Notes under the pieces: generated by a model | The model's database searches: none | What the model was told of the DNA's origin: nothing | Seen by the model: only the letters and a program-made list of their open reading frames with translations | Position numbers and translations under genes: made by a program | Shown here: positions 32,212-40,032 of the stretch, in pieces | How positions within the stretch are numbered: the stretch's first letter is position 1 | Layout: every line of letters starts with the position of its first letter | Source of the DNA: a virus | Strand: one strand, 5' to 3' | Virus record (IMG/VR): IMGVR_UViG_3300049793_000100 | Location: 1-44,930 of that record | DNA: 44,930 bases

Positions 32212-32378
32212 TTGGTACGACCTTTCTTTTTGCTGTCGCGGTAAGTTTTGTACCACGTCGACATGTAGATGGCCGAGCGCGTCAGACCGACTTGCTGGGC
32301 GGCCGCGTATGGGGTCACGCCGTCGACCATGACGAGCTTGCGGGCCTTGACCATTTCCGCCGATTCTTTAGCTGCCAT
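32208..32378 (-). CDS. Small helix-turn-helix protein, 56 aa
   Basis: From ATG 32378: MAAKESAEMVKARKLVMVDG, then VTPYAAAQQVGLTRSAIYMS and a basic tail (TYRDSKKKGRTK). The middle is a clear helix-turn-helix of the resolvase/transposase-like type, VTPYAAAQQVGLTRSAIY being the DNA-reading unit. Such mini-HTH proteins are common in phage genomes and may regulate transcription. It overlaps the DUF3310 gene by 11 bases. Confidence 0.7.
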   Translation of the reverse strand: MAAKESAEMVKARKLVMVDGVTPYAAAQQVGLTRSAIYMSTWYKTYRDSKKKGRTK

Positions 32379-32730
32379 TGTCGTCACCCGCCATTTCCGC
32401 CAAGCCCTGTAGCGTGTGGGCGGCCTTGCGAATGTCGAGCATGCCGCCCTTGTCGCGCTCCCGTGCCAGGTAGGCGATTGCTGTACCCTTCATGTAGCCC
32501 CGGAACTCTTCGGGCGTGAGCCAGCGTTTCAGCACTTCCCACGGCTGATAGTCTCCCAGCTTTTTGTAGTGGTCCCCGCCCTCTTGAACATCGAGCGCCG
32601 AAGGGGCCGTGGCCGGCATTGGCGGCGCTGGGCGCGTAGGCTGCGGCAGCGGCGCAGGTTGCCCGATAGGCATACACGCGCCGCTACATTGGCCGGTAGG
32701 GTAATCGCAACCCGCTTGGATACAAGACAT
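32368..32730 (-). CDS. DUF3310 protein
   Basis: 120 residues. The first 45 are Cys/Pro-rich (CDYPTGQCSGACMPIGQP). The rest is a full DUF3310 domain: VQEGGDHYKKLGDYQPWEVL, WLTPEEFRGYMKGTAIAYLA, RERDKGGMLDIRKAAHTLQG. DUF3310 is found in many phages, sometimes annotated nucleotide-kinase-like, without proven activity. It is the first gene after the promoter at 32760-32788, with AACCGGAGA as ribosome site. Confidence 0.8.
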   Translation of the reverse strand: MSCIQAGCDYPTGQCSGACMPIGQPAPLPQPTRPAPPMPATAPSALDVQEGGDHYKKLGDYQPWEVLKRWLTPEEFRGYMKGTAIAYLARERDKGGMLDIRKAAHTLQGLAEMAGDDNGS

Positions 32731-32759
32731 TGAAAATCTCCGGTTAGTAAAGTGCCTTG

Positions 32760-32788
32760 ATATTAGCTCAATTATTTATCTACGTCAA
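32760..32788 (-). promoter_or_regulatory. Minus-strand promoter for the DUF3310 cassette
   Basis: On the minus strand TTGACG (32788-32783) and TAATAT (32765-32760) are spaced by 17. The -35 lies inside the last codons of the polymerase gene. The spacer carries TAGATAAA, one half of the dyad seen at 9377-9395. Confidence 0.7.
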
Positions 32789-34855
32789 CGGCTTGTATCC
32801 TACGTCGCGCAAAATTGCCTCGGACTTGGCCATGTACCAATCGTAATCGATATCGTCCGGGAACTGATCGGGCAAGGTCATGCACGGCCGGGCGCCGTAG
32901 CTGCCGCCGACGAGATTGCCGTTCGTCGCGTAGAGGATCGGGCCTGGCGAATTGCGGCCGTAATACCAGCGGATCACCTTGCCGAGATATTCTGGCGTTT
33001 GCGGCGAAAAGCACGCCACATAGGCATCGTGCGCACCCGCCAGCACCTTGCCGCGCGTCGGGTCATTGCGTTCCCACTGCCGACCAATTTTCGTCCACCC
33101 GCACGCTTCGAGTGTGGCAACCATGTCCATTACCCTGGCGCCCTTGCGCGGCCCTTCGCCCCACATCTTGACGGCGCCGCCGGCAACCTTTTGGATGGTG
33201 ACAAATTTCGTGATGTCGCGGCACGCGGAAATCGTGTAGAGCAGCGGCGTACCATCAGCGAGGAAGGCGGCCACGGCATCGCTACAGATTTCGCTGTCCG
33301 GCGATTTCTTCATGATCAAACTAGCTTTGGCATACTCGCCTTTGCGCTTGATGTCGTCGACCGTCTTGATGGCGAAATAGGCATTCACGTCGCGCGCATA
33401 GAGCGCCACATAATCTTCGGTTTCCATCGTCAAGCCTGTGCGCTTTTCCCACTCGGCGATTAGCCAATCGCTCGCGGGGATAAGGTGGCGCGGGCAGTTG
33501 ATCACGATGCCGTCAGTATTGGCCGACACGACCGGAATGTCATACGCCTCTAACCACTCGATGAGCATCAGAATTGCGAGCTGGCCGCTGATCGTCGTTT
33601 GAATCAACATTTCCGGCGCAAACTCGACGCTGTACGGGCTGCCGGTCTTGCCGAACGTCCCGTTAATCATGATCTTGCCGCCTTCGTTCTCGGCCTGTGC
33701 GTCCTCATACTCGCGGCTTTTCGTGTCGCCCGCTTTTTTAAGTTTCCCCTGCAGCTCTTTGGCCTCAAGGCGCGTTTCTTTGATGTCCGAAAACTCGCGG
33801 ATAAATGCTGGGCCGAGCGCCGCTGGCCACGCGCCGGAATTAATCATCAGCGTAGGGTAGTAGCTGGCCACGTCGGGCATTCGGATTTGATAGTTCGCGT
33901 CGCTGCGCAGCGCCAGGGCTTTTTCTTGCGAGTGCAAGCCGCCGATGCCGAGCTTATAGGTCGTGGCGCCGATGGTCACCGTCAGCCCTTCGAGCTGCGC
34001 CGGCAGCGGTACGCACTTCCCTTTCGTGCCCTCATCGTCGCCGCTGCCGCCGTACATGCTGCGCGGCGGGTTGATCGTGAACACCGACTGGCGCACCATT
34101 TCGAGCGCGTGCTGTAGCTGCGGCGCCTGGTAGGCGATGAAGTCAGGCACGCGGAAACGGAACGTCAGACCCCAATCGATATTCGGTTTAAAAATCTTCC
34201 GCCCCGTGGCCTGCTCGCATCGCCGCTTTAGCACGGCCTCTGCTACCTGGGCATCGGATTTGCTGCGCAAGTCCATACCGTACTTGATGCCGAGGTGTTC
34301 GCGCTGGCGAACCTGGGCGGCCACGCCATCGAACAGGAATTCGAGCTGGCCCAAATCGTTTTCGCAATACGCGTCGACGATGGGGATTTCGGCCGGCGCC
34401 AAGTAGTGATCGGGCTCATACGGCAAATCTTGCATGGTCCGGTAATGCGCCCGGCCGGCGAAAAGCTTTTGTGAGCCAGCGCCGGGGATTACTTCCATGA
34501 TGTCGATGTGGTCCTCGGGTTCCCAATCGGGCAACCCTAGTTCCCACGGCTTGATTTTCTCGACGATGATGCGGTCATTCTGCCATTTCAGTTGTTCGGC
34601 CGTGTAGCCCATAAACGCCGAAGTGATCATGGGTACATCGTAGCGCCGGCCGTTGAACGACACGACGCAATAGGCCGCAAAGAGCAGCCGCATGCGCGCG
34701 ATATCTTCCGGGCCGAACGCCTGCCCCGCATACAGGCGGAACGCGTAGGCGTGACCGCCGCGCGGGCGAAACTTGAGTAGCCAGTAGTTTTTGAAACACT
34801 CTGTATCGTAGAATGCGATTGGCCGTTTTGCGTCGACCGGCGGCAGCGGGATCAT
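32780..34855 (-). CDS. Family B DNA polymerase
   Basis: 691 residues from ATG 34855, which overlaps the upstream stop (ATGA); a start 12 bases earlier is less likely. The exonuclease has Exo I FYDTECF, Exo II SFNGRRYDVP and Exo III DAYCENDLGQLEF. The polymerase has motif A DVASYYPTLMIN, motif B KIMINGTFGKTGSP and motif C VSANTDGIVI. In motif C the usual DTDS is NTDG: the second Asp, the main metal ligand, is kept and the first is Asn. A variant of this kind occurs in a phage polymerase B subgroup. It is the replicase of the phage, last gene of the minus-strand replication operon. Confidence 0.9.
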   Translation of the reverse strand: MIPLPPVDAKRPIAFYDTECFKNYWLLKFRPRGGHAYAFRLYAGQAFGPEDIARMRLLFAAYCVVSFNGRRYDVPMITSAFMGYTAEQLKWQNDRIIVEKIKPWELGLPDWEPEDHIDIMEVIPGAGSQKLFAGRAHYRTMQDLPYEPDHYLAPAEIPIVDAYCENDLGQLEFLFDGVAAQVRQREHLGIKYGMDLRSKSDAQVAEAVLKRRCEQATGRKIFKPNIDWGLTFRFRVPDFIAYQAPQLQHALEMVRQSVFTINPPRSMYGGSGDDEGTKGKCVPLPAQLEGLTVTIGATTYKLGIGGLHSQEKALALRSDANYQIRMPDVASYYPTLMINSGAWPAALGPAFIREFSDIKETRLEAKELQGKLKKAGDTKSREYEDAQAENEGGKIMINGTFGKTGSPYSVEFAPEMLIQTTISGQLAILMLIEWLEAYDIPVVSANTDGIVINCPRHLIPASDWLIAEWEKRTGLTMETEDYVALYARDVNAYFAIKTVDDIKRKGEYAKASLIMKKSPDSEICSDAVAAFLADGTPLLYTISACRDITKFVTIQKVAGGAVKMWGEGPRKGARVMDMVATLEACGWTKIGRQWERNDPTRGKVLAGAHDAYVACFSPQTPEYLGKVIRWYYGRNSPGPILYATNGNLVGGSYGARPCMTLPDQFPDDIDYDWYMAKSEAILRDVGYKPLT

Positions 34856-35031
34856 GCGGGCACCCATCCTTTAAGCTCGACATAGGTGGCCTCGCCCCGG
34901 ATGCAACAACAGCCGTCCGCGCGCATCTGCACGTGACATTGAGCGTGCGTGTCGTCGTGCCGAATCCCGACAAACTGAAAGCCGGTTTCGTTCGGCAAGT
35001 CCCGCAATGGTTTAATGGCGCGTACGTGCAT
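34852..35031 (-). CDS. Small Cys-rich protein, 59 aa
   Basis: ATG 35031 comes directly after the TAA of the upstream gene (TAAATG), and its TGA overlaps the polymerase start. The product (MHVRAIKPLRDLPNETGFQF ... CHVQMRADGCCCIRGEATYV) has Cys residues that could bind metal. No family known. It is wedged between MazG-like and polymerase genes, so a replication accessory role is possible. Confidence 0.6.
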   Translation of the reverse strand: MHVRAIKPLRDLPNETGFQFVGIRHDDTHAQCHVQMRADGCCCIRGEATYVELKGWVPA

Positions 35032-35439
35032 TTAGAATTTCTTCCCGTTCTCGGTTGCGCGGTTTTCCGCTTTGTGGTCCGGCCGCTGGGCATTGAAGGC
35101 TAGTTTCTCGACGATGGCGCCGCCGAGGTCCATATTCAGGCCGCCTGCCAGGTCGCAAATGCGAATGACGGCATCGGCCAATTCGACTTCGAACATGGGG
35201 CGATGGGGCAATTTATCATCCATCAGGTTTTTGCGGTAGCCTTCCAAACCCTCGCTCACTTCGCTATGCACGAGCGCGAGTTTCGTGCCGACCCACAGCA
35301 TGAAAAATTTCTTTGGCCAATCGCGCACATCCTCGCCCGTTTCGGCGTCAATCCACCAGCCAGAAGCGAACGCCGCTTGGTAGCAGGTGTGAACCAGCGC
35401 TGCGCCAGCCGTGGCAATATCGATTTTATTTTCATCCAT
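35032..35439 (-). CDS. MazG-like nucleotide pyrophosphohydrolase
   Basis: 135 residues. The helical core has LALVHSEVSEGLEGYRKN (EVSEGLE, the first acidic metal motif) and FEVELADAVIRICDLAGGLN (ELADAVIRICD, the second), then IVEKLAFNAQRPDHKAENR. This ExxE...ExxD pattern identifies the all-alpha NTP pyrophosphatase superfamily. Likely roles are nucleotide pool cleaning or lowering alarmone levels during infection. Confidence 0.85.
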   Translation of the reverse strand: MDENKIDIATAGAALVHTCYQAAFASGWWIDAETGEDVRDWPKKFFMLWVGTKLALVHSEVSEGLEGYRKNLMDDKLPHRPMFEVELADAVIRICDLAGGLNMDLGGAIVEKLAFNAQRPDHKAENRATENGKKF

Positions 35440-35488
35440 TTTCGTATCTCCGAGAAATGCCCGACCCCGAAGGGCCGAGCGGTTGCGA

Positions 35489-36592
35489 TTAGGCCAGCAT
35501 CAGCCCGTTTTGAATCAGCGTCACGTCAGTCCACCCGCCGGCAATCAGGGTTTCATACGGTGCGCCCTGTGCCAATGCCGTCATCTGGCGGCCGACTGGT
35601 GCTGCAGGCGGGGCCATTGGATAGCCAGGGGGCGCGGCAGGGTAACCCGGTGGCTGTGCAACTGGCGGCGGCATCTGCACGAAACCCGTATTAGGCATAA
35701 CGGGGATTGGTGCATTGGCAGTCGGCGCAGGGTATCCGGGCATCGGCACAGAACCAGCGGGGGCCAAAGGGGCAGGGTAGCCCGGTGGCATTGGCGCCGC
35801 TGCCGGGGCTTGAGCCATCGGATAACCGGGAGGTGCGGCCGGATAGCCTGGCGGAACTGGTGCGGCCGGATAGCCTGGCGGAACTGGTGCGGCAGCAGGC
35901 ATGCCCGGCGGGGCCATTGGGTAGCCAGGGGGCACAGCGGCGGGCATCGGCAGGGAACCGGCCGGCGGGGTCATAGTCGCACCCTGTGGCAATGCTGCCA
36001 CGCCAAAGCCAGCGCTCGCCACATCGGGGCCAAACGTGATTTCAGTACCGTACGCACGGAAGCAAATTTGCGAATGGTTGAGGTAAATGCCGGGCTTCTG
36101 GTCGTTCATGTTGCTGTCGGCGGTCATGCTGACTTCGACAAAATAGCCGGGCTTGACGAAATCTTTTTGCATAATCTGCACGAAGCCGCCGCCCTCGGCC
36201 TGGTAAATCTTCGGCGCAAACCCGCCCGAAAATTTCAGAATCCAGTTACCCCGGAAACCTTCGGTGTCGCAGTTCTTGCGGCCCTTGCGCTCAGGGTTCG
36301 GGCGGGCGTCGTCGCCATCTTCGATCTTCCACGAGAAACGGTCGCTCGCTGCGAATTGAGGGAACGCTTGATTGCCCAGCGCCCACAGCTTGCCGCCCCA
36401 TTCGGTATGCGCCCAATGAGGTTCGCCCTGTTTCGGGATGGCCAGCTTGAACCAGTAGTCGACGCGCTGCTGCCCTTTGTTGATGCCGTTCTTGACAACC
36501 AGCGGATTGCCCTGCTGATCGGTCGTCGACGGGTCGTACAGCGAGCCCTGAACGATCCGACCGACCGGGGTAGTAATAGCGATTTTTGCCAT
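35489..36592 (-). CDS. Single-stranded-DNA-binding-like protein with PPGYP-repeat tail
   Basis: 367 residues. The first 190 form a beta-rich domain (MAKIAITTPVGRIVQGSLYD, DYWFKLAIPKQGEPHW, GFAPKIYQAEGGGFVQIMQK, PGYFVEVSMTADSN) resembling phage OB-fold ssDNA-binding proteins of the DUF2815 type. It is followed by about 130 residues of disordered sequence with around eight PPGYP motifs, then a short folded end (APYETLIAGGWTDVTLIQNG). Position between exonuclease and polymerase supports replication or recombination. OB-fold assignment is inference from pattern and context. Confidence 0.7.
   Translation of the reverse strand: MAKIAITTPVGRIVQGSLYDPSTTDQQGNPLVVKNGINKGQQRVDYWFKLAIPKQGEPHWAHTEWGGKLWALGNQAFPQFAASDRFSWKIEDGDDARPNPERKGRKNCDTEGFRGNWILKFSGGFAPKIYQAEGGGFVQIMQKDFVKPGYFVEVSMTADSNMNDQKPGIYLNHSQICFRAYGTEITFGPDVASAGFGVAALPQGATMTPPAGSLPMPAAVPPGYPMAPPGMPAAAPVPPGYPAAPVPPGYPAAPPGYPMAQAPAAAPMPPGYPAPLAPAGSVPMPGYPAPTANAPIPVMPNTGFVQMPPPVAQPPGYPAAPPGYPMAPPAAPVGRQMTALAQGAPYETLIAGGWTDVTLIQNGLMLA
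35832..35885. repeat. 27-bp tandem duplication in PPGYP region
   Basis: Two identical 27-base units (35832-35858 and 35859-35885), each starting GGTGCGGCCGGATAGCCTGG, with a partial third copy. It keeps frame and adds nine residues per unit, showing that the linker grows by slippage or recombination. Confidence 0.8.
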
Positions 36593-36607
36593 GATGATTC
36601 CTTTAAA

Positions 36608-37732
36608 TTATTTGCCAAAAATGCGGCGCACATCGGCGGGATTATCGGAAACCAATTTTATTGATCCCGGTGGAGTGATACTGTAGGCTTTAATGACGCT
36701 TTCGTCAACGCCGAGTTTTATCGCTTGCCCTGGCGTCTTGGTTCCCGGCTTCGATAGGTCAACGCCCATGACAGAACCGAGCGCGATAATTTGCGCATGC
36801 GGGACTATCCAGACCGTGCGGCCGTAAGTGCTTTCGACATGATGATACGGCAGACGATAGCCGCGCTTGACGTGGGCTTTGACTGTCTCTTGCATGCCGT
36901 CGACGCGCGACTGCAAGCGCTCTAACGCTCTTTCCATGAACCGCAGTTCCAAGCTTGCGGCTTCGGGCGCCAGTTCGACCGGGGACGACGTTACGGCGAA
37001 TTCCGCATCGGAATACGCGGCTTGCTGTAGCGCTGCGCAGGCGTGGCGGCCAGGGCAATGCCTGCACTCGCTGTTGGTCATGGCAGTCGGGTTCGGCCCC
37101 AGTGCTGCGAGGGCGGCAGCACGCAAGATATTGCGCTGCGCGCGAAGGTCCGACGCTCGCAATGTCCATGTGCGCACCGGAGCGCCTTTGTAAAAGCATC
37201 GAGGCTGAATGACCGTAAAATTGACAATCAAATGTTGGTCAAGCGTGCCCGCTGGCGTGTTCAAGAGCTGCGCGAGAAAATCAATGATCCCGTCAATATA
37301 TGCCACACCCTGATCGTTCTCGAATTCGTCGACGAAGCGATGCCCGAATTTATAATCTAGCACTTCGAGCGTGTGGCCGTAGTGCGCCCAAATATCGGGC
37401 GTGCCCCAGCAATGCTCGTTGATACCTGGGATCGCTACGGGCTGTTCGACATAAAGCGGCGTGCCGGCCGGGATGCGCTGTGCCACAGTGTCGACGACCA
37501 GCTCGCCCCCTTCTATCATTTCCTCGGTAACGACGTTGTTATTCGGCGTCACCTGGCCTTCGCAGACATCGCGGCCCGCCAGCATTTCGGCGAACACCCA
37601 ATGCGCCGCCGTACCTTCCAGACTTTCGGGCGTGTCGGGCTGCGGGTAAAGCCGGTTCATGGTCACCCACATGGCGCAGCGCCGCCACGCACCCGCCCCG
37701 GAGGGCGGCAAGATTGAATGTGCGCCGGCCAT
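36608..37732 (-). CDS. PD-(D/E)XK nuclease, DUF2800 / Cas4-RecB-like
   Basis: 374 residues. It opens SILPPSGAGAWRRCAMW with Cys19. The nuclease core is EGTAAHWVFAEML, then CWGTPDIWAHYGHTLEVLDY followed by KFG, i.e. the D...(L)DYK active-site pattern, and QGVAYIDGI. Three cysteines follow in ECRHCPGRHAC. One N-terminal and three C-terminal Cys are the iron-sulfur arrangement of AddB/Cas4-like nucleases. It probably processes DNA ends for recombination. It lies next to the ssDNA-binding-like gene. Confidence 0.85.
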   Translation of the reverse strand: MAGAHSILPPSGAGAWRRCAMWVTMNRLYPQPDTPESLEGTAAHWVFAEMLAGRDVCEGQVTPNNNVVTEEMIEGGELVVDTVAQRIPAGTPLYVEQPVAIPGINEHCWGTPDIWAHYGHTLEVLDYKFGHRFVDEFENDQGVAYIDGIIDFLAQLLNTPAGTLDQHLIVNFTVIQPRCFYKGAPVRTWTLRASDLRAQRNILRAAALAALGPNPTAMTNSECRHCPGRHACAALQQAAYSDAEFAVTSSPVELAPEAASLELRFMERALERLQSRVDGMQETVKAHVKRGYRLPYHHVESTYGRTVWIVPHAQIIALGSVMGVDLSKPGTKTPGQAIKLGVDESVIKAYSITPPGSIKLVSDNPADVRRIFGK

Positions 37733-37734
37733 GA

Positions 37735-38607
37735 TTAGCTACGGGCCGCAATGATAGCGTCGACGCTGGCCGCGATGTGCGGAATCAGGTCGAGGCGATT
37801 ACCTGCCAGCGGCAGCGCCGGGACGCCGTATTGCTGGCAGCATTGCGTAACTTCCTCTTGCGTGATTTTGCCGGCAGGGACGGCCGCCGCAACACGGCCG
37901 ATCAGCGCGACATACGCCAATTTCGGGTCAGCGGTAGAGGAAGGGGCCGCAGCCGGCGGCAGGGGAACCGGGGCGGCGCTCGGCAATCCCGCAACAGCCC
38001 CGGCAGGCATCGGGGAAGATGCAAAAGCATTCGGCGGCGCTGGCGGTGCGGCGGGGGCGCCCATCAGTTGACGCAATTCCGCTTCGACCTGATCGACTAA
38101 AGCCTGATCGGTTTTCGGCTTTTTGCGCCAGGTTCCATCGGCGACGGTCGCGCGGCTGCCGGCATGAATACGGCTGTCCCACGGGAAGCCGCGTTTATCG
38201 ACTACTGCAAGGTTTGCCGTAGGGGGTGCAACAGGAGGCGCCACGTTCGCGGGCGGCGCTGCAGGCAGTCCGGGGACGGGCGCGTGATTGGTCGAAAAAG
38301 GCATCGCCACGGGGGCAGTCGACGCAAGAGGTGCATCCGCAGTAGAGGGGGCAATTGCCCCCGGCGGCAAAGGGGCAGGTTTCCCGAACGCCGCGAAGGC
38401 TGCAGGGTCACCGGGCGGGCTGAAAGCAATTGCGGCGTCGGTCAGATCGCCATCACGCGCCAGGTCCGCAACAGGGTCGACGGGGGCGGCAAACTGCGGC
38501 ACGCGGGCGAATTCTTTCGCTACCGGATATGCCAGAATAAAACCGGCTACCGCTTCGCGCTGCTCTTGCGTCAGACCCGAAGGGTCAACATGGATTTGCA
38601 TACTCAT
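37735..38607 (-). CDS. Conserved replication-operon protein with Ala/Pro-rich linkers
   Basis: 290 residues, first gene of the minus-strand replication operon (promoter 38648-38676, AAGGAG ribosome site). Low-complexity Ala/Pro segments separate a conserved core VDKRGFPWDSRIHAGSRATV with ADGTWRKKPKTD, and a C-terminal helical unit (VTQCCQQYGVPALPLAGNRL). The core is recurrent in phage genomes beside nuclease or recombinase genes but has no established function. A scaffold-like replication accessory is plausible. Confidence 0.65.
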   Translation of the reverse strand: MSMQIHVDPSGLTQEQREAVAGFILAYPVAKEFARVPQFAAPVDPVADLARDGDLTDAAIAFSPPGDPAAFAAFGKPAPLPPGAIAPSTADAPLASTAPVAMPFSTNHAPVPGLPAAPPANVAPPVAPPTANLAVVDKRGFPWDSRIHAGSRATVADGTWRKKPKTDQALVDQVEAELRQLMGAPAAPPAPPNAFASSPMPAGAVAGLPSAAPVPLPPAAAPSSTADPKLAYVALIGRVAAAVPAGKITQEEVTQCCQQYGVPALPLAGNRLDLIPHIAASVDAIIAARS

Positions 38608-38633
38608 TTTGGGAAAACTCCTTTAAAGGTTGA

Positions 38634-38662
38634 TTGACAGCAAGCGCAGTATTAACCATAAT
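38634..38662 (+). promoter_or_regulatory. Plus-strand promoter for the methyltransferase
   Basis: TTGACA (38634-38639) and CATAAT (38657-38662) are spaced by 17. The operator 38662-38675 covers the start site, with the same geometry as at 782-823. The ATG of the methyltransferase is 30 bases downstream of the -10. Confidence 0.8.
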
Positions 38663-38676
38663 AACGTCACCGTCAA
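38648..38676 (-). promoter_or_regulatory. Minus-strand promoter for the replication operon
   Basis: On the minus strand TTGACG (38676-38671) and AATACT (38653-38648) are spaced by 17. It overlaps the divergent methyltransferase promoter, so the two cannot easily be used at once. The operator occupies its -35. Confidence 0.7.
38662..38675. promoter_or_regulatory. Palindromic operator, site 2
   Basis: TAACGTCACCGTCA matches TRACG-N4-CGTYA. It lies on the start site of the plus-strand promoter and on the -35 of the minus-strand promoter, so one bound protein could control both transcripts. Confidence 0.65.
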
Positions 38677-38691
38677 CAGGATATCGCGCAA

Positions 38692-39585
38692 ATGAACGTT
38701 TTAAATTTAGATTGCCGCATGGGTTTATCGATGCTCCCTGATAACAGCGTCGACGCGATTCTCACCGATCCGCCGTACGAAATCGGATTCATGGGCAAGG
38801 CGTGGGATTCGACCGGAATTGCTTATGACGTCAACATGTGGCGCGAAGCGCTGCGCGTGCTGAAACCTGGCGGCCACATTCTCGCGTTCGGCGCCGCCCG
38901 CACCTATCACCGGCTGGCGTGCGCTATCGAGGATGCTGGCGCCGAAGTGCGCGATTCGATAGCTTGGCTATATGGTAGCGGATTCCCGAAATCGCAGAAA
39001 GTGGGCGACGGGTGGGGTACTGGAATGAAGCCTGCGCATGAGCCGATATGTGTTGCACGAAAGCCGCTTTCGGAAAAGACTATCGCGGCGAATATGGCGC
39101 TGCATGGCGTCGGCGGCATCAATATCGAGGCATGCCGCGTGCCCATCGACCCGGTCGCAGATGCGTCGCAACTGCGCACCATGAGCGTCAGTCAGCACCA
39201 CGGCCGCGACGGCTGGGGCATGAACACTGCAGGGGCAAATCCTGTTGCGCGCGTGCTGGGGGAGGAAGGGCGCTGGCCGGCGAATCTGATACACGACGGA
39301 TTGGGCGAAGAATGGGCCAGGTTCTTCTACTGCGCCAAGCCGAGCAAGAGCGAGAAAGGCGCGGGCAACGATCATCCGACAGTCAAGCCTGTGGCGCTCG
39401 GGCGCTACCTGGCCAAGCTGGTGTGCCCTGCCGGCGGCGTGATCCTTGATATGTTCGCCGGCTCGGGGTCGTTCGGCGTGGCCGCCCAGCTCGAAGGCTT
39501 CCAGTACATCGGGTTCGATGATGACCCGGTTTCCTGCGAGCTGGCGAATCGTCGCTTAATGCTTCCGCTTACCGTTACCGCGTAA
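38692..39585 (+). CDS. DNA methyltransferase (beta-class, DPPY)
   Basis: 297 residues. Motif IV TDPPYEI is near the N-terminus (residues 25-31) and the AdoMet-binding motif I DMFAGSGSFGVAAQLEG near the C-terminus, after HPTVKPVALGRYL. This order is that of beta-class amino-methyltransferases; DPPY favours N6-adenine, but N4-cytosine cannot be excluded. No restriction endonuclease is adjacent, so it is an orphan enzyme. The convergent RAMA gene overlaps its 3' end by 30 bases. Possible roles are protection from host restriction or epigenetic control of phage promoters. Confidence 0.9.
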   Translation: MNVLNLDCRMGLSMLPDNSVDAILTDPPYEIGFMGKAWDSTGIAYDVNMWREALRVLKPGGHILAFGAARTYHRLACAIEDAGAEVRDSIAWLYGSGFPKSQKVGDGWGTGMKPAHEPICVARKPLSEKTIAANMALHGVGGINIEACRVPIDPVADASQLRTMSVSQHHGRDGWGMNTAGANPVARVLGEEGRWPANLIHDGLGEEWARFFYCAKPSKSEKGAGNDHPTVKPVALGRYLAKLVCPAGGVILDMFAGSGSFGVAAQLEGFQYIGFDDDPVSCELANRRLMLPLTVTA

Positions 39586-39921
39586 GGTGCTGATCTTGGA
39601 GAAATCGCGCGCACCGGGAAACTTGGCCGCCCAAAAATCCCAGCCATTCATGGGGCGGCCGGTAATCTTGACGGCGGCGGCCGACACGCTCGGGAAGCGT
39701 TCGCCGAGCATTTCGATTGCGCCGTCGCGTACATGGCCCCAATACGGCCGATCCTTATACCACGCCATAAGCGCCGTACCTTCGGGAAAAATGACACCTG
39801 GCGCAGCTTCCATGCCTTCGGGCGTCACGCCTAACACTTCGCGCAAAATTGCGTCGGCACTTTTCTTGCTATCTAAAAGGGCTTTGGCAACGGCGGGGCT
39901 TACTGGAATTGTCTTACGCAT
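39556..39921 (-). CDS. RHH + RAMA domain protein, SeqA-like modified-DNA reader candidate
   Basis: 121 residues. ATG 39921 was chosen for its ribosome site (TTAGGAG); the upstream open frame crosses two operators. The N-terminus MRKTIPVSPAVAKALLDSKK with SADAILREVLGV resembles the ribbon-helix-helix arm of SeqA. The rest, FPEGTALMAWYKDRPYWGHV, FPSVSAAAVKITGRPMNGWD and FW, matches the RAMA domain (restriction enzyme adenine methylase associated), predicted to recognise modified DNA. It is encoded against the methyltransferase, with overlapping 3' ends. A regulator that reads the phage's own methylation is the natural hypothesis. Confidence 0.7.
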   Translation of the reverse strand: MRKTIPVSPAVAKALLDSKKSADAILREVLGVTPEGMEAAPGVIFPEGTALMAWYKDRPYWGHVRDGAIEMLGERFPSVSAAAVKITGRPMNGWDFWAAKFPGARDFSKISTLRGNGKRKH

Positions 39922-39957
39922 TTTGCAAACTCCTAAAAAGTTGAGTGGGTCGATTAT

Positions 39958-39971
39958 TGACGACTCCGTTA
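39958..39971. promoter_or_regulatory. Palindromic operator, site 3
   Basis: TGACGACTCCGTTA fits TRACG-N4-CGTYA. TTGACG here (39957-39962) can serve as a plus-strand -35, with CACAAT 19 bases later, for the SF2 helicase gene. It also precedes the divergent RAMA gene. Confidence 0.55.
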
Positions 39972-39995
39972 ACAAGCGGCGCACAATTGCAGTAT

Positions 39996-40009
39996 TGACG
40001 ATCTCGTTA
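39996..40009. promoter_or_regulatory. Palindromic operator, site 4
   Basis: TGACGATCTCGTTA, 38 bases centre-to-centre from site 3, in the same orientation; TATTGACGA...CGTTAACAAG is shared by both. Two sites in tandem between divergent genes suggest cooperative binding or looping. Confidence 0.55.
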
Positions 40010-40032
40010 ACAAGAGCCAATTTAAATTTCCT

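Noticed and set aside
34856-34867. Polymerase start 12 bases upstream (MGAR...)
   Set aside because: The start at 34855 makes the ATGA overlap with the 59-residue gene, the coupling used throughout this genome.
35459-35480. GC-rich hairpin between the ssDNA-binding-like and MazG-like genes as terminator
   Set aside because: A 9-bp stem with wobbles exists but no T-run follows; it is within one operon, so at most an mRNA processing or stability element.
35411-36664. 417-codon plus-strand frame opposite the ssDNA-binding-like gene
   Set aside because: It is the complement of the PPGYP coding repeats and has Arg/Trp/Gly-rich nonsense composition.
39922-40020. N-terminal extension of the RAMA protein to 40020
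   Set aside because: It would translate through both operators; ATG 39921 has a good ribosome site and gives a SeqA-like N-terminus.
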